Below, piece after piece: positions 52,015-60,790 of a stretch of 64,000 nucleotides of DNA; the first letter of the stretch is position 1; each line of letters starts with the position of its first letter. Below the pieces are notes generated by a model. That model was given only the letters and a program-made list of their open reading frames with translations. It did no database searches and was not told the DNA's origin. Where the stretch lies: contig NZ_JACCFO010000001.1 of the NCBI RefSeq assembly GCF_013410565.1, positions 3,162,001 through 3,226,000 of the forward strand, in the 5' to 3' direction. Source of the stretch: Streptomonospora nanhaiensis. Lineage in GTDB: Bacteria; Actinomycetota; Actinomycetes; Streptosporangiales; Streptosporangiaceae. The translations under genes were made by a program, and so were the position numbers.

Positions 52015-52230
52015 ATGGCCGACTCCAGCGAGTACGCCGAGACGTTCGCGCTTGTCGACAGCGACGACGACGGCCTGATCTCCGCCGACGAGTTCGCCGA
52101 CCTCCTGGCCCGCCTGGGCCAGGAGCGCGACGCCGACCGGGCCGCCGCCGCGGTCGCGGCGCTGGACTCCGACGGCGACGGCCGGGTCTCCCTGGCGGAG
52201 TTCACCCGCTACATGGCCCAGAACGCCTGA
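52015..52230 (+). CDS. Two-EF-hand calcium-binding protein (calmodulin-like, 71 aa)
   Basis: This is a very small acidic protein with two canonical EF-hand loops: DSDDDGLISADEF (residues about 15-27) and DSDGDGRVSLAEF (about 51-63). Each has Asp at positions 1, 3 and 5 and Glu at 12. The helices between are Ala-rich (RDADRAAAAVAALDS). It resembles the calerythrin/CabC-like small EF-hand proteins of Streptomyces, which bind calcium and may act as buffers or modulators of development. AAGGGTGG precedes ATG 52015. It is divergent from the TIGR03083 gene. Confidence 0.9.
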   Translation: MADSSEYAETFALVDSDDDGLISADEFADLLARLGQERDADRAAAAVAALDSDGDGRVSLAEFTRYMAQNA

Positions 52231-52272
52231 CCAGGCGCTCGGCCACCGGGGCCCGGCGCGCGGCGCGCCCCC

Positions 52273-52746
52273 TCAGCGGCGGAACCGCCCGCTGGGGCCG
52301 AAGTAGTCGTCGTAGAGGTCGCCGCCGCGCCGGACCCCCACCACCGTCAGCACCGCCAGCAGGAGCACGCCCCCGGCGATCGGAAGCAGCGACGCCCGCA
52401 GGTTGCTCGCCCGCTGCTCCTCGACGGTGTCGAAGCACTCCCACCGCTCGGTCGACACGCAGTGCGGCTCGAACGCGCTGATCAGGTACCCGCCGAGCGC
52501 GATCAGCCCGAACGCCGCGGCCACGCCCGCCAGCCACGCCAGAACCAGCGCGGCGTCGGTGGCCGCGAGGCTGCGCGGCACCAGCCAGCCGCCGACCACG
52601 CACCCGGCCAGGATCAGCGGGTAGGCCACCGCCGGGATCAGCCACGTCTGGAATCCGACGGCGGCGGGGACGAGCACCATCGAGGCGGGCACCGACACGT
52701 ACCCGCCCAGCCGGACGCTCTCCCAGAAGCCGAGGTGGCGCTCCAC
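52273..52746 (-). CDS. Hypothetical four-helix membrane protein
   Basis: This 157-aa protein starts at GTG 52746 with AAGGGAGGGAG upstream. Four membrane helices are visible: VSVPASMVLVPAAVGFQTWL, AVAYPLILAGCVVGGWLVP, LVLAWLAGVAAAFGLIALGG and LLPIAGGVLLLAVLTVVGV. A short outside loop (about residues 95-115) has two Cys (EPHCVSTERWECFDTVEEQR) that could form a disulphide. It ends with YFGPSGRFRR. I do not recognise the family. A start at 52926 would add 60 low-complexity residues. Confidence 0.6.
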   Translation of the reverse strand: MERHLGFWESVRLGGYVSVPASMVLVPAAVGFQTWLIPAVAYPLILAGCVVGGWLVPRSLAATDAALVLAWLAGVAAAFGLIALGGYLISAFEPHCVSTERWECFDTVEEQRASNLRASLLPIAGGVLLLAVLTVVGVRRGGDLYDDYFGPSGRFRR

Positions 52747-53076
52747 CGGCGTGCTCCCTCCCTTGTCCGGCCCGGTGCCCGGTCCGGCCTTGTCCGCCCC
52801 GGCCCCCGCCGCGGAACTCCCGCCGACCGGGGCCGTGCCATCAGCATGCCCCTTTTCAGGCCGCGCCGGGCGGCGGCGGGGCCGGTGTCGCCGCCCGGAG
52901 CCCGCCGCGCCGCGCGTCCGCGTCACCGCAGTTCGCGGCCCCTGCTCCGCGTTGCCGGTCCTTGACGAGAACGTGATCCATGGTTTATGGACCCGTTGCC
53001 GGGTAGGCGCCTGGACACAGCCTTACGGGGCCCGCGGCGCGGGCCCCGACCAGGGAACGAGGAGGCCGAAGAAGAC
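52747..53076 (+). other. Intergenic region with promoter of the damaged paralog pair
   Basis: This 330-nt stretch holds no gene. TTGACG (52962-52967) and TTTATG (52984-52989) are spaced by 16 bp, a good housekeeping-type promoter for the gene at 53077. TSS would be near 52996. AGGAGG lies at about 53060-53065. Confidence 0.5.
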
Positions 53077-53853
53077 ATGAACACCGGCCTGATCATCGCG
53101 GTCGTCGCGATCGTGCTGCTGGTCGCCGCCGTCGCGGCGGTGGTGGCGCTCGTCCTGCCCCGGCAGCGCAGCAGGCGGCTGCGCCGGCGGTTCGGCCCCG
53201 AGTACGACCGGGCCCTCCGCGAGCACGGCAGCCGCGCCGCCGCCGAACGGTAGCTGGCCGCGCGCGAGAAGCAGCACGCCCGGCTCGATCTGAAACCCCT
53301 CTCCGCGCCCTCCCGCCGGAACTACGAGACCGGCTGGGCCCGCATCCAGGAGCAGTTCGTGGACACCCCGGCGGAGGCGGTCCGCGACGCCCACGACCTG
53401 CTCACCCGCCTCATGACCGAGCGCGGCTACCCCACCGAGGACGACGACCGGCGCATCGCGGCGCTGTCCGTGGAGCACGCCGGCACCCTCGACCGCTACC
53501 GCGAGGCCCGCGCCATCAGCCGCCGCACCGGCACCGGCGAGGCGTCCACCGAGGACCTGCGCCACGCGATGGTGCACTACCGGGCGCTCTTCACCGAACT
53601 GCTGGCCAACGGCACCACGGGCGGTGCCCCCGCCGACGCGGCGGGCCGGAGGGCCCACGGCCGCTCCGGACACGGCACCGCCCCCGAGGCGGCCGACCGC
53701 GGCACCGCTCCGCCCGCCCCGCGCACCGGCGAGCCGATGGGGCCGGGCGTGGCCGCCGCCTCCGGCACCGCGCAGGGCGCCCACCCCCGCCGTCCGGGCG
53801 CGCCGGCCGACCCCGACGAGCGCCACCGCCGCGGTGGCCCCGCCGCGCCCTGA
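53077..53853 (+). pseudogene. Membrane-anchored actinobacterial protein interrupted by an in-frame amber codon
   Basis: The frame starts at ATG 53077 (AGGAGG upstream) with a membrane helix (IIAVVAIVLLVAAVAAVVAL) and RRRFGPEYDRALREHGSRAA. It then meets TAG at 53251-53253, and continues in the same frame to 53853 with no other stop. The sequence after the TAG (LAAREKQHARLDLKPLSAPS, WARIQEQFVDTPAEAVRDAH, TEDLRHAMVHYRALFTELL) is the expected continuation of this family, in which Glu usually occupies the TAG position, so a GAG to TAG change is likely. The C-terminal 80 residues are low-complexity. Function unknown: the family looks like an envelope protein with a coiled cytoplasmic part. The product would be 58 aa unless the amber codon is read. 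Confidence 0.78.
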
Positions 53854-53939
53854 CCGGCGCCGCGCGGCGCGCCTCGCGCGCGCCGCACCCGTCTTCCGGC
53901 GCGTCCCCGCGCCGCCCCGAGCGAAGGGAGACCCCTCCC

Positions 53940-54567
53940 ATGAGCAGTCCGAGCAGTCCGAGTGATCCGAGCGGTCCCGGCGGCCCGGCGCACCGGCCCG
54001 ACGACACCGCCGTGGCCGGCGCGCGCGACCACGCCCACGCGGTCGGCGCCGACGGCACGGTGTCCCCCGGCGGCGACGCCGCCCGGCACCGCGCCGAGGA
54101 CCGCTACGCCGCCGAGACCGGCACCCGCACCCCGCCCACCCGGGCCACCACCATCGGCAGTGCCGGCAGGGGCGCGTCCGCCCGGTCCGGCCGACCGCGC
54201 CGCCGACGGCGCATCATCGGAGGTCCGCGCGGCGTCGCCCGCCGCCTCCGACCGCGCCGGGAGCACCGCGCCGCACGCCGATGCGGCCGAGTCCCTCACC
54301 CTGTTCACCGAGGAGGACCGGAAGCGGTTCCAGGACAGGTGGCGCGAGGCCCAGGGCGACTTCGTGGACGACCCGCGCGCGGCCGTGCACACCGCCGACG
54401 AACTCGTCGACGAGGTGCTCAGGACGCTCACCGCGAAGTTCGCCGACCACAAGCGCACGTTGGAGGCGCAGTGGTCGCGCCAGGGCGGGGCCGACACCGA
54501 GGCCCTGCGCACGGCGATGCGCAGCTACCGCACCTTCTTCCGGCAGCTGCTGCAGACCCGGAACTGA
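53940..54567 (+). pseudogene. Paralog of the preceding gene with suspected frameshift
   Basis: ATG 53940 has a good ribosome binding site (AAGGGAG) and a plausible N-terminus (SSPSSPSDPSGPGGPAHRPD, then HRAEDRYAAETGTRTPP). The recognisable domain lies one frame over (GTG 53962 frame): LFTEEDRKRFQDRWREAQGD, FVDDPRAAVHTADELVDEVL and MRSYRTFFRQLLQTRN. This matches the FVDxPAEAV and MxxYRxxFxxLL pattern of the neighbouring gene, so the two are paralogs. A one-base change around 54150-54200 would join the halves. Alternatively translation starts at GTG 53962 with a Pro-rich N-terminus, and no error exists. It ends before a 17-bp hairpin. Confidence 0.6.
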
Positions 54568-54571
54568 GCCG

Positions 54572-54613
54572 CCCGGCGTCCGCCGCGGCCGCCCGGCCGC
54601 GGCGGACGCCGGG
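54572..54613 (+). terminator. 17-bp hairpin after the paralog pair
   Basis: A perfect stem (54572-54588 with 54597-54613) with an 8-nt loop lies 4 nt after the stop codon. It ends the two-gene unit. Confidence 0.75.
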
Positions 54614-54734
54614 ACCGGGCGCGGCGCGCGGAAACGGGCCGCGCGTGCTCCCCGTACGCCGTACACCCCGTTCTCCGCGCGCCGCGTGACAGCCAGGTGA
54701 CGGCGGAGCCCCCGCGCGTCCGCGGGGGGCTCGG

Positions 54735-55565
54735 CTAATCCGCCTGTGCCGCCGCACCGGTGCCCGGGGCGGCGGCACAGGCGTGGGGGCCGTCCCATCG
54801 GTGCACGCCCAGGCCGGTGCGGCCGGGCGCAAGGTCGGGGCGCAGCACCAGGTCGGCGTCGTAGTCGGCGCTGTTCTCGTAGCGGTAGGCGATGGGCCGC
54901 TGGGTGGGCAGCTCGGCGAGCCGGGCGCGCAGCCCCTTGGCCGCGGCGTCGGCGGCCGCGGCGTCGGCCCGGTCCGCCCCGTAGACGACGAACGGCGGCA
55001 GCGCCGCCGCCCCGGTGTACCAGAACGTGCCGTGCAGCAGCGGGAACAGCACCTCGTCCACGTGCCCGTGGATCCCGCGCGGCCCGAACGACGCCTCCCG
55101 GGCCCCCACCGACGTCACGATGAGCGCGCGCTTGCCCACCAGGCCGCCGTCGCCGTAGCGGCGGGTGCGCCCCTGGTCGTCCCGGAGCCCGAACGCGAAG
55201 CCCTGCACCAGCACACGGTCCAGCCAGCCCTTGAGGATCGCGGGCGGGCCGAACCACCAGAGGGGGAAGTGCAGGACGATGGCGTCGGCCCAGTCGATCC
55301 GCTCCTGCTCGGCCAGGACGTCGGGGCTCAGCCGCCGCTCGCGGTGGCCGCGCTCCTGGGCGGCGCCCACCACCAGCCGGTCCCGCTCCAAACCGCCGGC
55401 CCCCGGGAAGTCCGCCGCGTCCACCACCGGTTTCCAGCCCATGGCGTAGAGGTCGGAGACGCGGACGTCGTGCCCGCGCTCCGCCAGCTCCGCGAGCCCC
55501 GCCGCCATCAGGGAGCCGTTCAGCGAGCGCCGTTCGGGGTGGGCGAACACCCAGAGGATCTTCAT
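54735..55565 (-). CDS. NAD(P)H dehydrogenase (quinone)-like flavodoxin-fold protein
   Basis: This is a 276-aa cytoplasmic flavoprotein of the NQO1/MdaB/KefF superfamily. The FMN/FAD-binding start is KILWVFAHPERRSLNGSL. ADAIVLHFPLWWFGPPAILK with WLDRVLVQGFAF is the signature of the family's quinone pocket, and LIVTSVGAREASFGPRGIHG follows. It reduces quinones or other small electrophiles by two electrons. A C-terminal extension beyond about 210 residues (ELPTQRPIAYRYENSADYDA) is common in actinobacteria. ATG 55565 was chosen over GTG 55571. It is convergent with the damaged paralogs. Confidence 0.9.
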   Translation of the reverse strand: MKILWVFAHPERRSLNGSLMAAGLAELAERGHDVRVSDLYAMGWKPVVDAADFPGAGGLERDRLVVGAAQERGHRERRLSPDVLAEQERIDWADAIVLHFPLWWFGPPAILKGWLDRVLVQGFAFGLRDDQGRTRRYGDGGLVGKRALIVTSVGAREASFGPRGIHGHVDEVLFPLLHGTFWYTGAAALPPFVVYGADRADAAAADAAAKGLRARLAELPTQRPIAYRYENSADYDADLVLRPDLAPGRTGLGVHRWDGPHACAAAPGTGAAAQAD

Positions 55566-56219
55566 CCTCACGATGGTGCCTTAGCGGTCAATGCCCTGAC
55601 GAGGGGCGACCGGCCCGCGATCGCCGGAATCGTGCGGTTTTCCGCCCCAAGGAACCGGACACCGGACGCCGGAAACCGCAGAGCACCCGAATCACCATGA
55701 CACGGCCACCTGACCGCGGCCGGACGTTTGCGCCGGGAAAGTCAACCGGAAAGGACCGGCGCGCGTCTTACGAAATCGCCGTCGCCCGGAAAGGCACCGC
55801 CGAATGGCGGCCCGCACCCGGAATCGGCTACGGGGCGCGCCGCACCGGTGGCGCGGCGTCGCCGCGGCGGCACGGCGCCACCCCCGCATGGACGGCACCG
55901 GCGGCCCCCGCGACCGGAAGAGGACACCGAAACACCGATTTCCCTGCTGGTTCCGTGATTGTTGGCCGCATTCGCACCTTTAACCGGCGTTCCCAGGCGG
56001 GTACTATCGCTGCTGCGGCAACTCCGTACGTGGATTTCCCGCCGAACCGACGATTCTCCGCCGTGGCGCCGCGACACCTCCCGCCCCGGGTGTTCCGCCA
56101 CCCCCCACCACGGCGCCCACGCCCTCCCGGTCCGGCGCGGCCGTCCCAGGCTGCGGCGGGGCCGCATGGGCCTTGAACCGCCGTTCTTCACCCCCAGGAG
56201 CGACAGGAGTTCGGTTACC
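55566..56219 (+). other. Intergenic region upstream of the propeller/MoxR cluster
   Basis: This 654-nt region has reading frames with no credible protein features. TTTAAC (55979-55984) and TACTAT (56002-56007) are 17 bp apart and form a candidate promoter for the gene at 56220, leaving a 5' leader of about 200 nt. AGGAG at 56205-56209 is the likely ribosome binding site. Confidence 0.45.
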
Positions 56220-58145
56220 TTGCGGCACCAGTCCAGAACGGAACGCGGACGCCTCGGCAAAGGTACGACCGTGGGCGCGGTGACGATCCTGGCCACAGGG
56301 CTGGTCGGCACCGCCGTCTTCGGCGTCGGCGCCTACAACCACTGGGACGACATCTCCAGCGGCAGCGTGTGGCTGTGGAGCAGCGTCACGGGCGAACTCA
56401 TCCGCGTGAACGCCAACAACGGCCAGGTCGACCTCGTCCAGGAGGTCAAGGACTCCGAGAACCACCCGGTGCGCCTGGCCCAGAACAACCGGTACCTGGT
56501 CGTGCACGACCTCGACACCGGCGCGCTGTCCTCGGTCGACCTCGCCCGCATGGACTTCACCGGCCAGACCGACGTCGGCACGGCGGGCGACAACCACTTC
56601 GTGCTCGGCAACGACACCGCCGTGATCATCGACAAGGCCCAGGGCGAGGTCCGCCGGGTCGACCCCGAGACCCTGGAGTCGGTGGGCGAACCCCTCCAAC
56701 TCGTCGGCCCGCTGGTCGGCGGCGAGTTCGACCGCGACGGCACGCTGTGGGTGGCCTCGCGCTCGCAGGGCACGGTGGTCGCCATCGACACCGCGCGCGA
56801 GCAGCCCGAGGTGATCGACAGCATCGCCGTCAGCGACCCCGGCGCCGACCTGGTCATGACCGTGCTGGACACCGGCGCGCTGGCCGTCAACCGCGACACC
56901 GGCGAGCTGAGCGTCGTGGGCGGCGGCTCGACCACCACGGTGGACTCCCCCATCGACCTCAAGGGCGCCAAGGTCCCCGCCCGCACCGTGGGCAACCTCG
57001 CCACGGTCACCGTTCCGAAGTCCTCGTCGCTGGTCGCGCTGGCCAACCTCAACGGCAGCCCCGAGGCGTCGTCCTTCGAGGTCCACGGCTCCACGCCCGA
57101 GACCGCGCTGCCCTTCGCCAACGCCCTCTTCGTGCCCTACTCCGAGGAGGGCCTGGTCCGCAGCTTCCGGCCCGACGGCTCGCAGAAGAACACCATCCGC
57201 GTTCCCGACGCCGGCGACAGCCCGCTGGAGCTGGAGGTCCGCGACGACCACCTGTTCATCAACGCCCCGGAGTCGGAGTCGGCGCTGGTCGTCGACCCCG
57301 ACGGCCGGGTGCGCAAGGTCGACAAGTACGACCCCGAGGGCGAGGGCGACGGCGAGGGCGGCGACAGCCGCGAGGAGCAGGAGGAGGAGGCCGACCCCTA
57401 CGTCGAGGGACCGGACAGCGACTACGAGCCGCCGCGGCTCGACCTGCCCGACGCCAGCAACCAGGAGGACCTGCCGGAGGACGTCCCGCTGGTCCAGGAC
57501 GACCAGGAGAACGGCCGCAACGAGGACGACGAGGACCACGACACCCCGCGCGGCCGGCCGGAGGACGAGTACTCCCGGCCGCCCAACGAGGAGCCGCAGA
57601 TCCCCACTCCCGACGAGTGGGCCCCGCAGCTTCCGCTGCCGGACGGCGACGGCGACGATGACGACGACAACTCCCCGCCCTGGGGCGACGACGACCACGG
57701 GAACGGCAACGGCAACGGCAACAACGACGACGAGGACGACGACGACGGCATCCTCGACCCCCCGAACTGGGGCGACGACGATGACGACGAGGACAACGGC
57801 GACGAGGAGGAGGAGCCCGCTCCGGGCTGGCCCGGACTCCCCGACGAGGAGGAGCCGCCGGTGGAGGAGCCTCCCGTGGAGGAGCCCCCGGTAGAGGAGC
57901 CTCCCGTGGAGGAGCCCCCGGTGGAGGAACCCCCTGTCGAGGAGCCTCCCGTGGAGGAGCCGCCGATCGAGGAGCCCCCGGTCGAACAGCCTCCGCCGCC
58001 CGTTGAGGAGCAGCCCCCGCCGCCGGTCGAGGAGCAGCCTCCGCCGCCTGTGGAGGAGCAGCCCCCGCCGCCCGTCGAGCCCGCCCCCGAGCAGCCCGTC
58101 GAGCCGGCTCCCGAGACCGGCACCACCCCGCCGCCCGCGGCCTGA
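56220..58145 (+). CDS. Membrane-anchored propeller-like protein with acidic and PPVEE-repeat tail
   Basis: This 641-aa protein starts at TTG 56220 with AGGAG 10 nt upstream. ATG 56166 would add 18 residues. One membrane anchor lies near the N-terminus (TTVGAVTILATGLVGTAVFG). Residues about 45-360 form a series of repeated beta-strands of propeller type (GSVWLWSSVTGELIRVNANN, VGGEFDRDGTLWVASRSQGT, and ALFVPYSEEGLVRSF). From about 375 the chain is highly acidic and disordered (Asp/Glu/Pro/Asn blocks), then carries nine or so PPVEE units and four PPPPVEEQ-like units. The layout suggests an outside sensor or scaffold whose tail spans the wall. In other actinobacteria similar proteins precede moxR and DUF58 genes. 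Function unknown. Confidence 0.75.
   Translation: MRHQSRTERGRLGKGTTVGAVTILATGLVGTAVFGVGAYNHWDDISSGSVWLWSSVTGELIRVNANNGQVDLVQEVKDSENHPVRLAQNNRYLVVHDLDTGALSSVDLARMDFTGQTDVGTAGDNHFVLGNDTAVIIDKAQGEVRRVDPETLESVGEPLQLVGPLVGGEFDRDGTLWVASRSQGTVVAIDTAREQPEVIDSIAVSDPGADLVMTVLDTGALAVNRDTGELSVVGGGSTTTVDSPIDLKGAKVPARTVGNLATVTVPKSSSLVALANLNGSPEASSFEVHGSTPETALPFANALFVPYSEEGLVRSFRPDGSQKNTIRVPDAGDSPLELEVRDDHLFINAPESESALVVDPDGRVRKVDKYDPEGEGDGEGGDSREEQEEEADPYVEGPDSDYEPPRLDLPDASNQEDLPEDVPLVQDDQENGRNEDDEDHDTPRGRPEDEYSRPPNEEPQIPTPDEWAPQLPLPDGDGDDDDDNSPPWGDDDHGNGNGNGNNDDEDDDDGILDPPNWGDDDDDEDNGDEEEEPAPGWPGLPDEEEPPVEEPPVEEPPVEEPPVEEPPVEEPPVEEPPVEEPPIEEPPVEQPPPPVEEQPPPPVEEQPPPPVEEQPPPPVEPAPEQPVEPAPETGTTPPPAA
57852..58080 (+). 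repeat. 15-bp coding tandem repeats (PPVEE) and PPPPVEEQ units
   Basis: About nine units of GAG-CC(N)-CC(N)-GT(N)-GAG encode EPPVE, with silent third-base differences that show age. They are followed by longer PPPPVEEQ units. The repeat makes a stiff, negatively charged proline-rich rod. Confidence 0.85.
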
Positions 58146-58180
58146 CCGGCGGCACCGCGCGGGCGATCGCGTCCCGAACC

Positions 58181-58210
58181 GCCTCCGCGCCCGGCCCCGG
58201 GCGCGGAGGC
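58181..58210 (+). terminator. 14-bp hairpin between the propeller gene and moxR
   Basis: GCCTCCGCGCCCGG (58181-58194) pairs with 58197-58210 and the loop is effectively 6 nt. It may end some transcripts or set a lower ratio of downstream products. Confidence 0.5.
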
Positions 58211-58268
58211 GGGCACCCGCCGGCGGCCGCCGTGCGCCGCCCCGCACCGACCCACCAGAGAAGAGACC

Positions 58269-59336
58269 GTGACCACTCCGGACCCGCAGGTCGACCCGGG
58301 CGCCGACCCCGCCCCGGCCCCTGACGCCGACACCCCCGCCGCGACCGAGGTCCCGGCCCCCGCACCGCTGACCGCGGCCGAGGCCGGCGAGCACGCCGAG
58401 CGCTTCGCCCGCCTCTCCGCCGAGATCGAGTCCGCGGTGCTGGGCAAGCGGGAGATGGTCCGCCTCGCGCTCGTGGCCATGCTCAGCGAGGGCCACGTGC
58501 TGCTGGAGGACGTTCCCGGCGTCGGCAAGACCACCCTGGCCCGCGCAATCGCCGCGGCCACCGACGGCGAGTGGCAGCGCATCCAGTTCACCCCGGACCT
58601 GCTGCCCTCCGACGTCACCGGCGCGCCCGTCTACAACCAGGACACCCGCGAGTTCCAGTTCCACCCTGGCCCGGTGTTCAGCAACGTCGTCATCGCCGAC
58701 GAGATCAACCGCGCCTCGCCCAAGGCGCAGTCGGCGCTCCTGGAGGTCATGGAGGAGCGCCGGGTCACCGTCGACGGCCGCCGCCACCCGGTGCCGCGGC
58801 CCTTCCTCGTCGTGGCCACGCAGAACCCCGTCGAGATGGACGGCACCTACCGGCTGCCCGAGGCGCAGCTCGACCGGTTCCTGGTCCGGCTCTCCATGGG
58901 CTACCCCGACACCGAGTCCGAGCTGGCCATCATGCGCGGCGACCGCCTCACCGACACCGAGGACCTGAAGACGGTGGTCGACGCCGCGCAGCTCGCCGAG
59001 ATGTCGGCCGCCGCCCGGCGCGTGCACATCCACGACGCCATCTACTCCTACGCCCTCGGCATCGCCCACACCACGCGCGACCACGAGGAGATCCACGTCG
59101 GGGTGTCGCCCCGCGCCACCGCCGCGCTGATGCGCGCGCTGCGCATGTACGTGCTCAGCGAGGGCCGCCACTACGCCACCCCCGAGGACGTCAAGGCGCT
59201 GGCCGTGCCGGTGTGGGCGCACCGGCTCGTGCTGGCCGCCGGGTCGGCCGTGAGCGGCCGCACCCCCGGCGAGGTGCTGGCCGACATCGTGGACCGCGCG
59301 CCCACCCCCCAGCCGGTCCGGCTCGGCGGCGAGTGA
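58269..59336 (+). CDS. MoxR-family AAA+ ATPase
   Basis: This is a 355-aa AAA+ chaperone-like ATPase. Walker A is LLEDVPGVGKTTLARAIAAA (residues about 79-98), Walker B is NVVIADEINRASPKAQSALL, and sensor 1 is VATQNPVEMDGTYRLPEAQL. The second domain has RVHIHDAIYSYALGIAHTTR and the sensor-2 helix SPRATAALMRALRMYVLSEG. MoxR proteins help to assemble or activate metal- or VWA-containing partners, almost always encoded next to DUF58 proteins. GTG 58269 has AGAAGAG upstream. The ATG of the DUF58 gene overlaps the stop codon (59334-59338), so they are translationally coupled. Confidence 0.93.
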   Translation: MTTPDPQVDPGADPAPAPDADTPAATEVPAPAPLTAAEAGEHAERFARLSAEIESAVLGKREMVRLALVAMLSEGHVLLEDVPGVGKTTLARAIAAATDGEWQRIQFTPDLLPSDVTGAPVYNQDTREFQFHPGPVFSNVVIADEINRASPKAQSALLEVMEERRVTVDGRRHPVPRPFLVVATQNPVEMDGTYRLPEAQLDRFLVRLSMGYPDTESELAIMRGDRLTDTEDLKTVVDAAQLAEMSAAARRVHIHDAIYSYALGIAHTTRDHEEIHVGVSPRATAALMRALRMYVLSEGRHYATPEDVKALAVPVWAHRLVLAAGSAVSGRTPGEVLADIVDRAPTPQPVRLGGE

Positions 59337-60790
59337 TGGCCGGCGACGCGCGTCCGGACTCCCCGGGCGCCGCCGGCGCGGCCCCGGCGGCGTCCGGCGC
59401 GTCGCCCTGGGCACCCGAGGGCGGACCGGCCCCGGCCTCCGCCCCGGCGCCGGAGCCCGCGCCGTCCGCCCCCGAACCGCGCGCCGCGACCGGCTCCGCG
59501 TCCGCCGCCGGCCTGCCCGGCCCCGCCGTCAGCGGTCCCGCGCAGCGCCCCACTCCCGCCGCCGGCACCCGCGCCGCCGCGTCCGACACCGCGGCCGACG
59601 ACCCCGCCGAGGGCACGCGCGAGGACGGCCGCCGGGGCGGCGCCGCCCGGCCGACCCCGCGCGGGTGGTTCGTCCTGGCCGGCGGCGCCGCGCTGCTGGG
59701 CGCCGGCGTCGCCTTCGGCTACCGCGAGCTGGTGGTGCTGGGCTCCGTGCCGTTCGCCGTCGTGCTGCTGTCGGTCGTCCTGGTGGGGCGGCTGCGCCCC
59801 ATGACCGTCTGGCGCAGCGTCGCCACCCCCCGCGTCTCGCCCGGCGACGAGGTCGAGGTCCTGCTCGGCACCACCGAGGACGGCCGCGGCCGGGGCGCCC
59901 ACCTGCTCACCGACCGGGTCACCGGCCCCACCGGTACCCGCACCGTGGAGCTGCCCGCCCGCCGCTCCAGCGAGACCGGCCCCGTGGGCTACCGGCTGCG
60001 CGCCGAGCGGCGCGGGGTGCTGGACCTCGGCCCGCTGGAGTCGCGGCGCAGCGACCCGCTCGGCCTCATCGCCACCCGGCGCACCTCCGGCCGCACCGAG
60101 CGGGTGTGGGTGCACCCCCGCTTCGAGCCGCTGCCCTCCATGCCGGTGGGCCGCACCGACGACCCCCAGGGCGTGTTCGACGGCGGGCGCGCGGGCAGCG
60201 TCAGCTTCCACTCCCTGCGCGACTACGTGCCCGGCGACGACGTCCGGCACATCCACTGGCGCAGCTCCGCGCGGCACAACAAGCTGCTGGTGCGCGAGCA
60301 TCTGGACACCTCCCACACCCGGCTGAGCGTCGTCGCCGACGACCGGGGCGGCGCCGCGGGCGACGAGCTCGCGGCGCTGGACGAGGTCGCCGGCGCGGCG
60401 GCCGCTGTGGTGGCCGCCTCGGTCAACGGCCGCTGGGCGTGCGAGCTGCGGCTGGTCAGCGGGCGCAGCCTGGAGAGCACCGGCCGCATGGCGCCCATGC
60501 TCGACCTGCTCGCCGAGGCGCGCGTCAACCGCGACGCCGACTTCACCGAGGAGCTGTGGCGGCTGCGCAACCGGCCCTTCGGCGACACCCTCGTGCTGGT
60601 CAGCGCCTCGATCACCAGCGGCGAGGCCCGGCTGTTCTCCCGCCTGCGCGAGGTCTACCCGCGCCTGGTGCTGATCGTGCTGCGCCGGTTCGGCCAGCCC
60701 CTCGGCGCAATCCCCGGGGTCACCGTCGTCAACGCCGCCGACGCCCACGACCTGGCCACGCGCTGGGAGAGCGAGCGGTGGTCGGCATGA
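59336..60790 (+). CDS. DUF58-domain membrane protein (MoxR partner)
   Basis: This is a 484-aa protein. Residues 1-105 are Ala/Pro-rich and disordered. Two membrane helices follow (GWFVLAGGAALLGAGVAFGY, LGSVPFAVVLLSVVLVG). The DUF58 core includes FHSLRDYVPGDDVRHIHWRS (the diagnostic segment), SARHNKLLVREHLD and a VWA-like region with LSVVADDRGG. The VWA-type metal site is only partly recognisable. DUF58 proteins are substrates or partners of MoxR. Its start overlaps the moxR stop and its stop overlaps the next ATG (60787-60790), which indicates fixed stoichiometry. Confidence 0.92.
   Translation: MAGDARPDSPGAAGAAPAASGASPWAPEGGPAPASAPAPEPAPSAPEPRAATGSASAAGLPGPAVSGPAQRPTPAAGTRAAASDTAADDPAEGTREDGRRGGAARPTPRGWFVLAGGAALLGAGVAFGYRELVVLGSVPFAVVLLSVVLVGRLRPMTVWRSVATPRVSPGDEVEVLLGTTEDGRGRGAHLLTDRVTGPTGTRTVELPARRSSETGPVGYRLRAERRGVLDLGPLESRRSDPLGLIATRRTSGRTERVWVHPRFEPLPSMPVGRTDDPQGVFDGGRAGSVSFHSLRDYVPGDDVRHIHWRSSARHNKLLVREHLDTSHTRLSVVADDRGGAAGDELAALDEVAGAAAAVVAASVNGRWACELRLVSGRSLESTGRMAPMLDLLAEARVNRDADFTEELWRLRNRPFGDTLVLVSASITSGEARLFSRLREVYPRLVLIVLRRFGQPLGAIPGVTVVNAADAHDLATRWESERWSA

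Noticed and set aside
55697-56176. 159-codon plus-strand frame upstream of the propeller gene
   Set aside because: Pro/Arg-rich composition without domains, no ribosome binding site, and it runs over the candidate promoter at 55979-56007.
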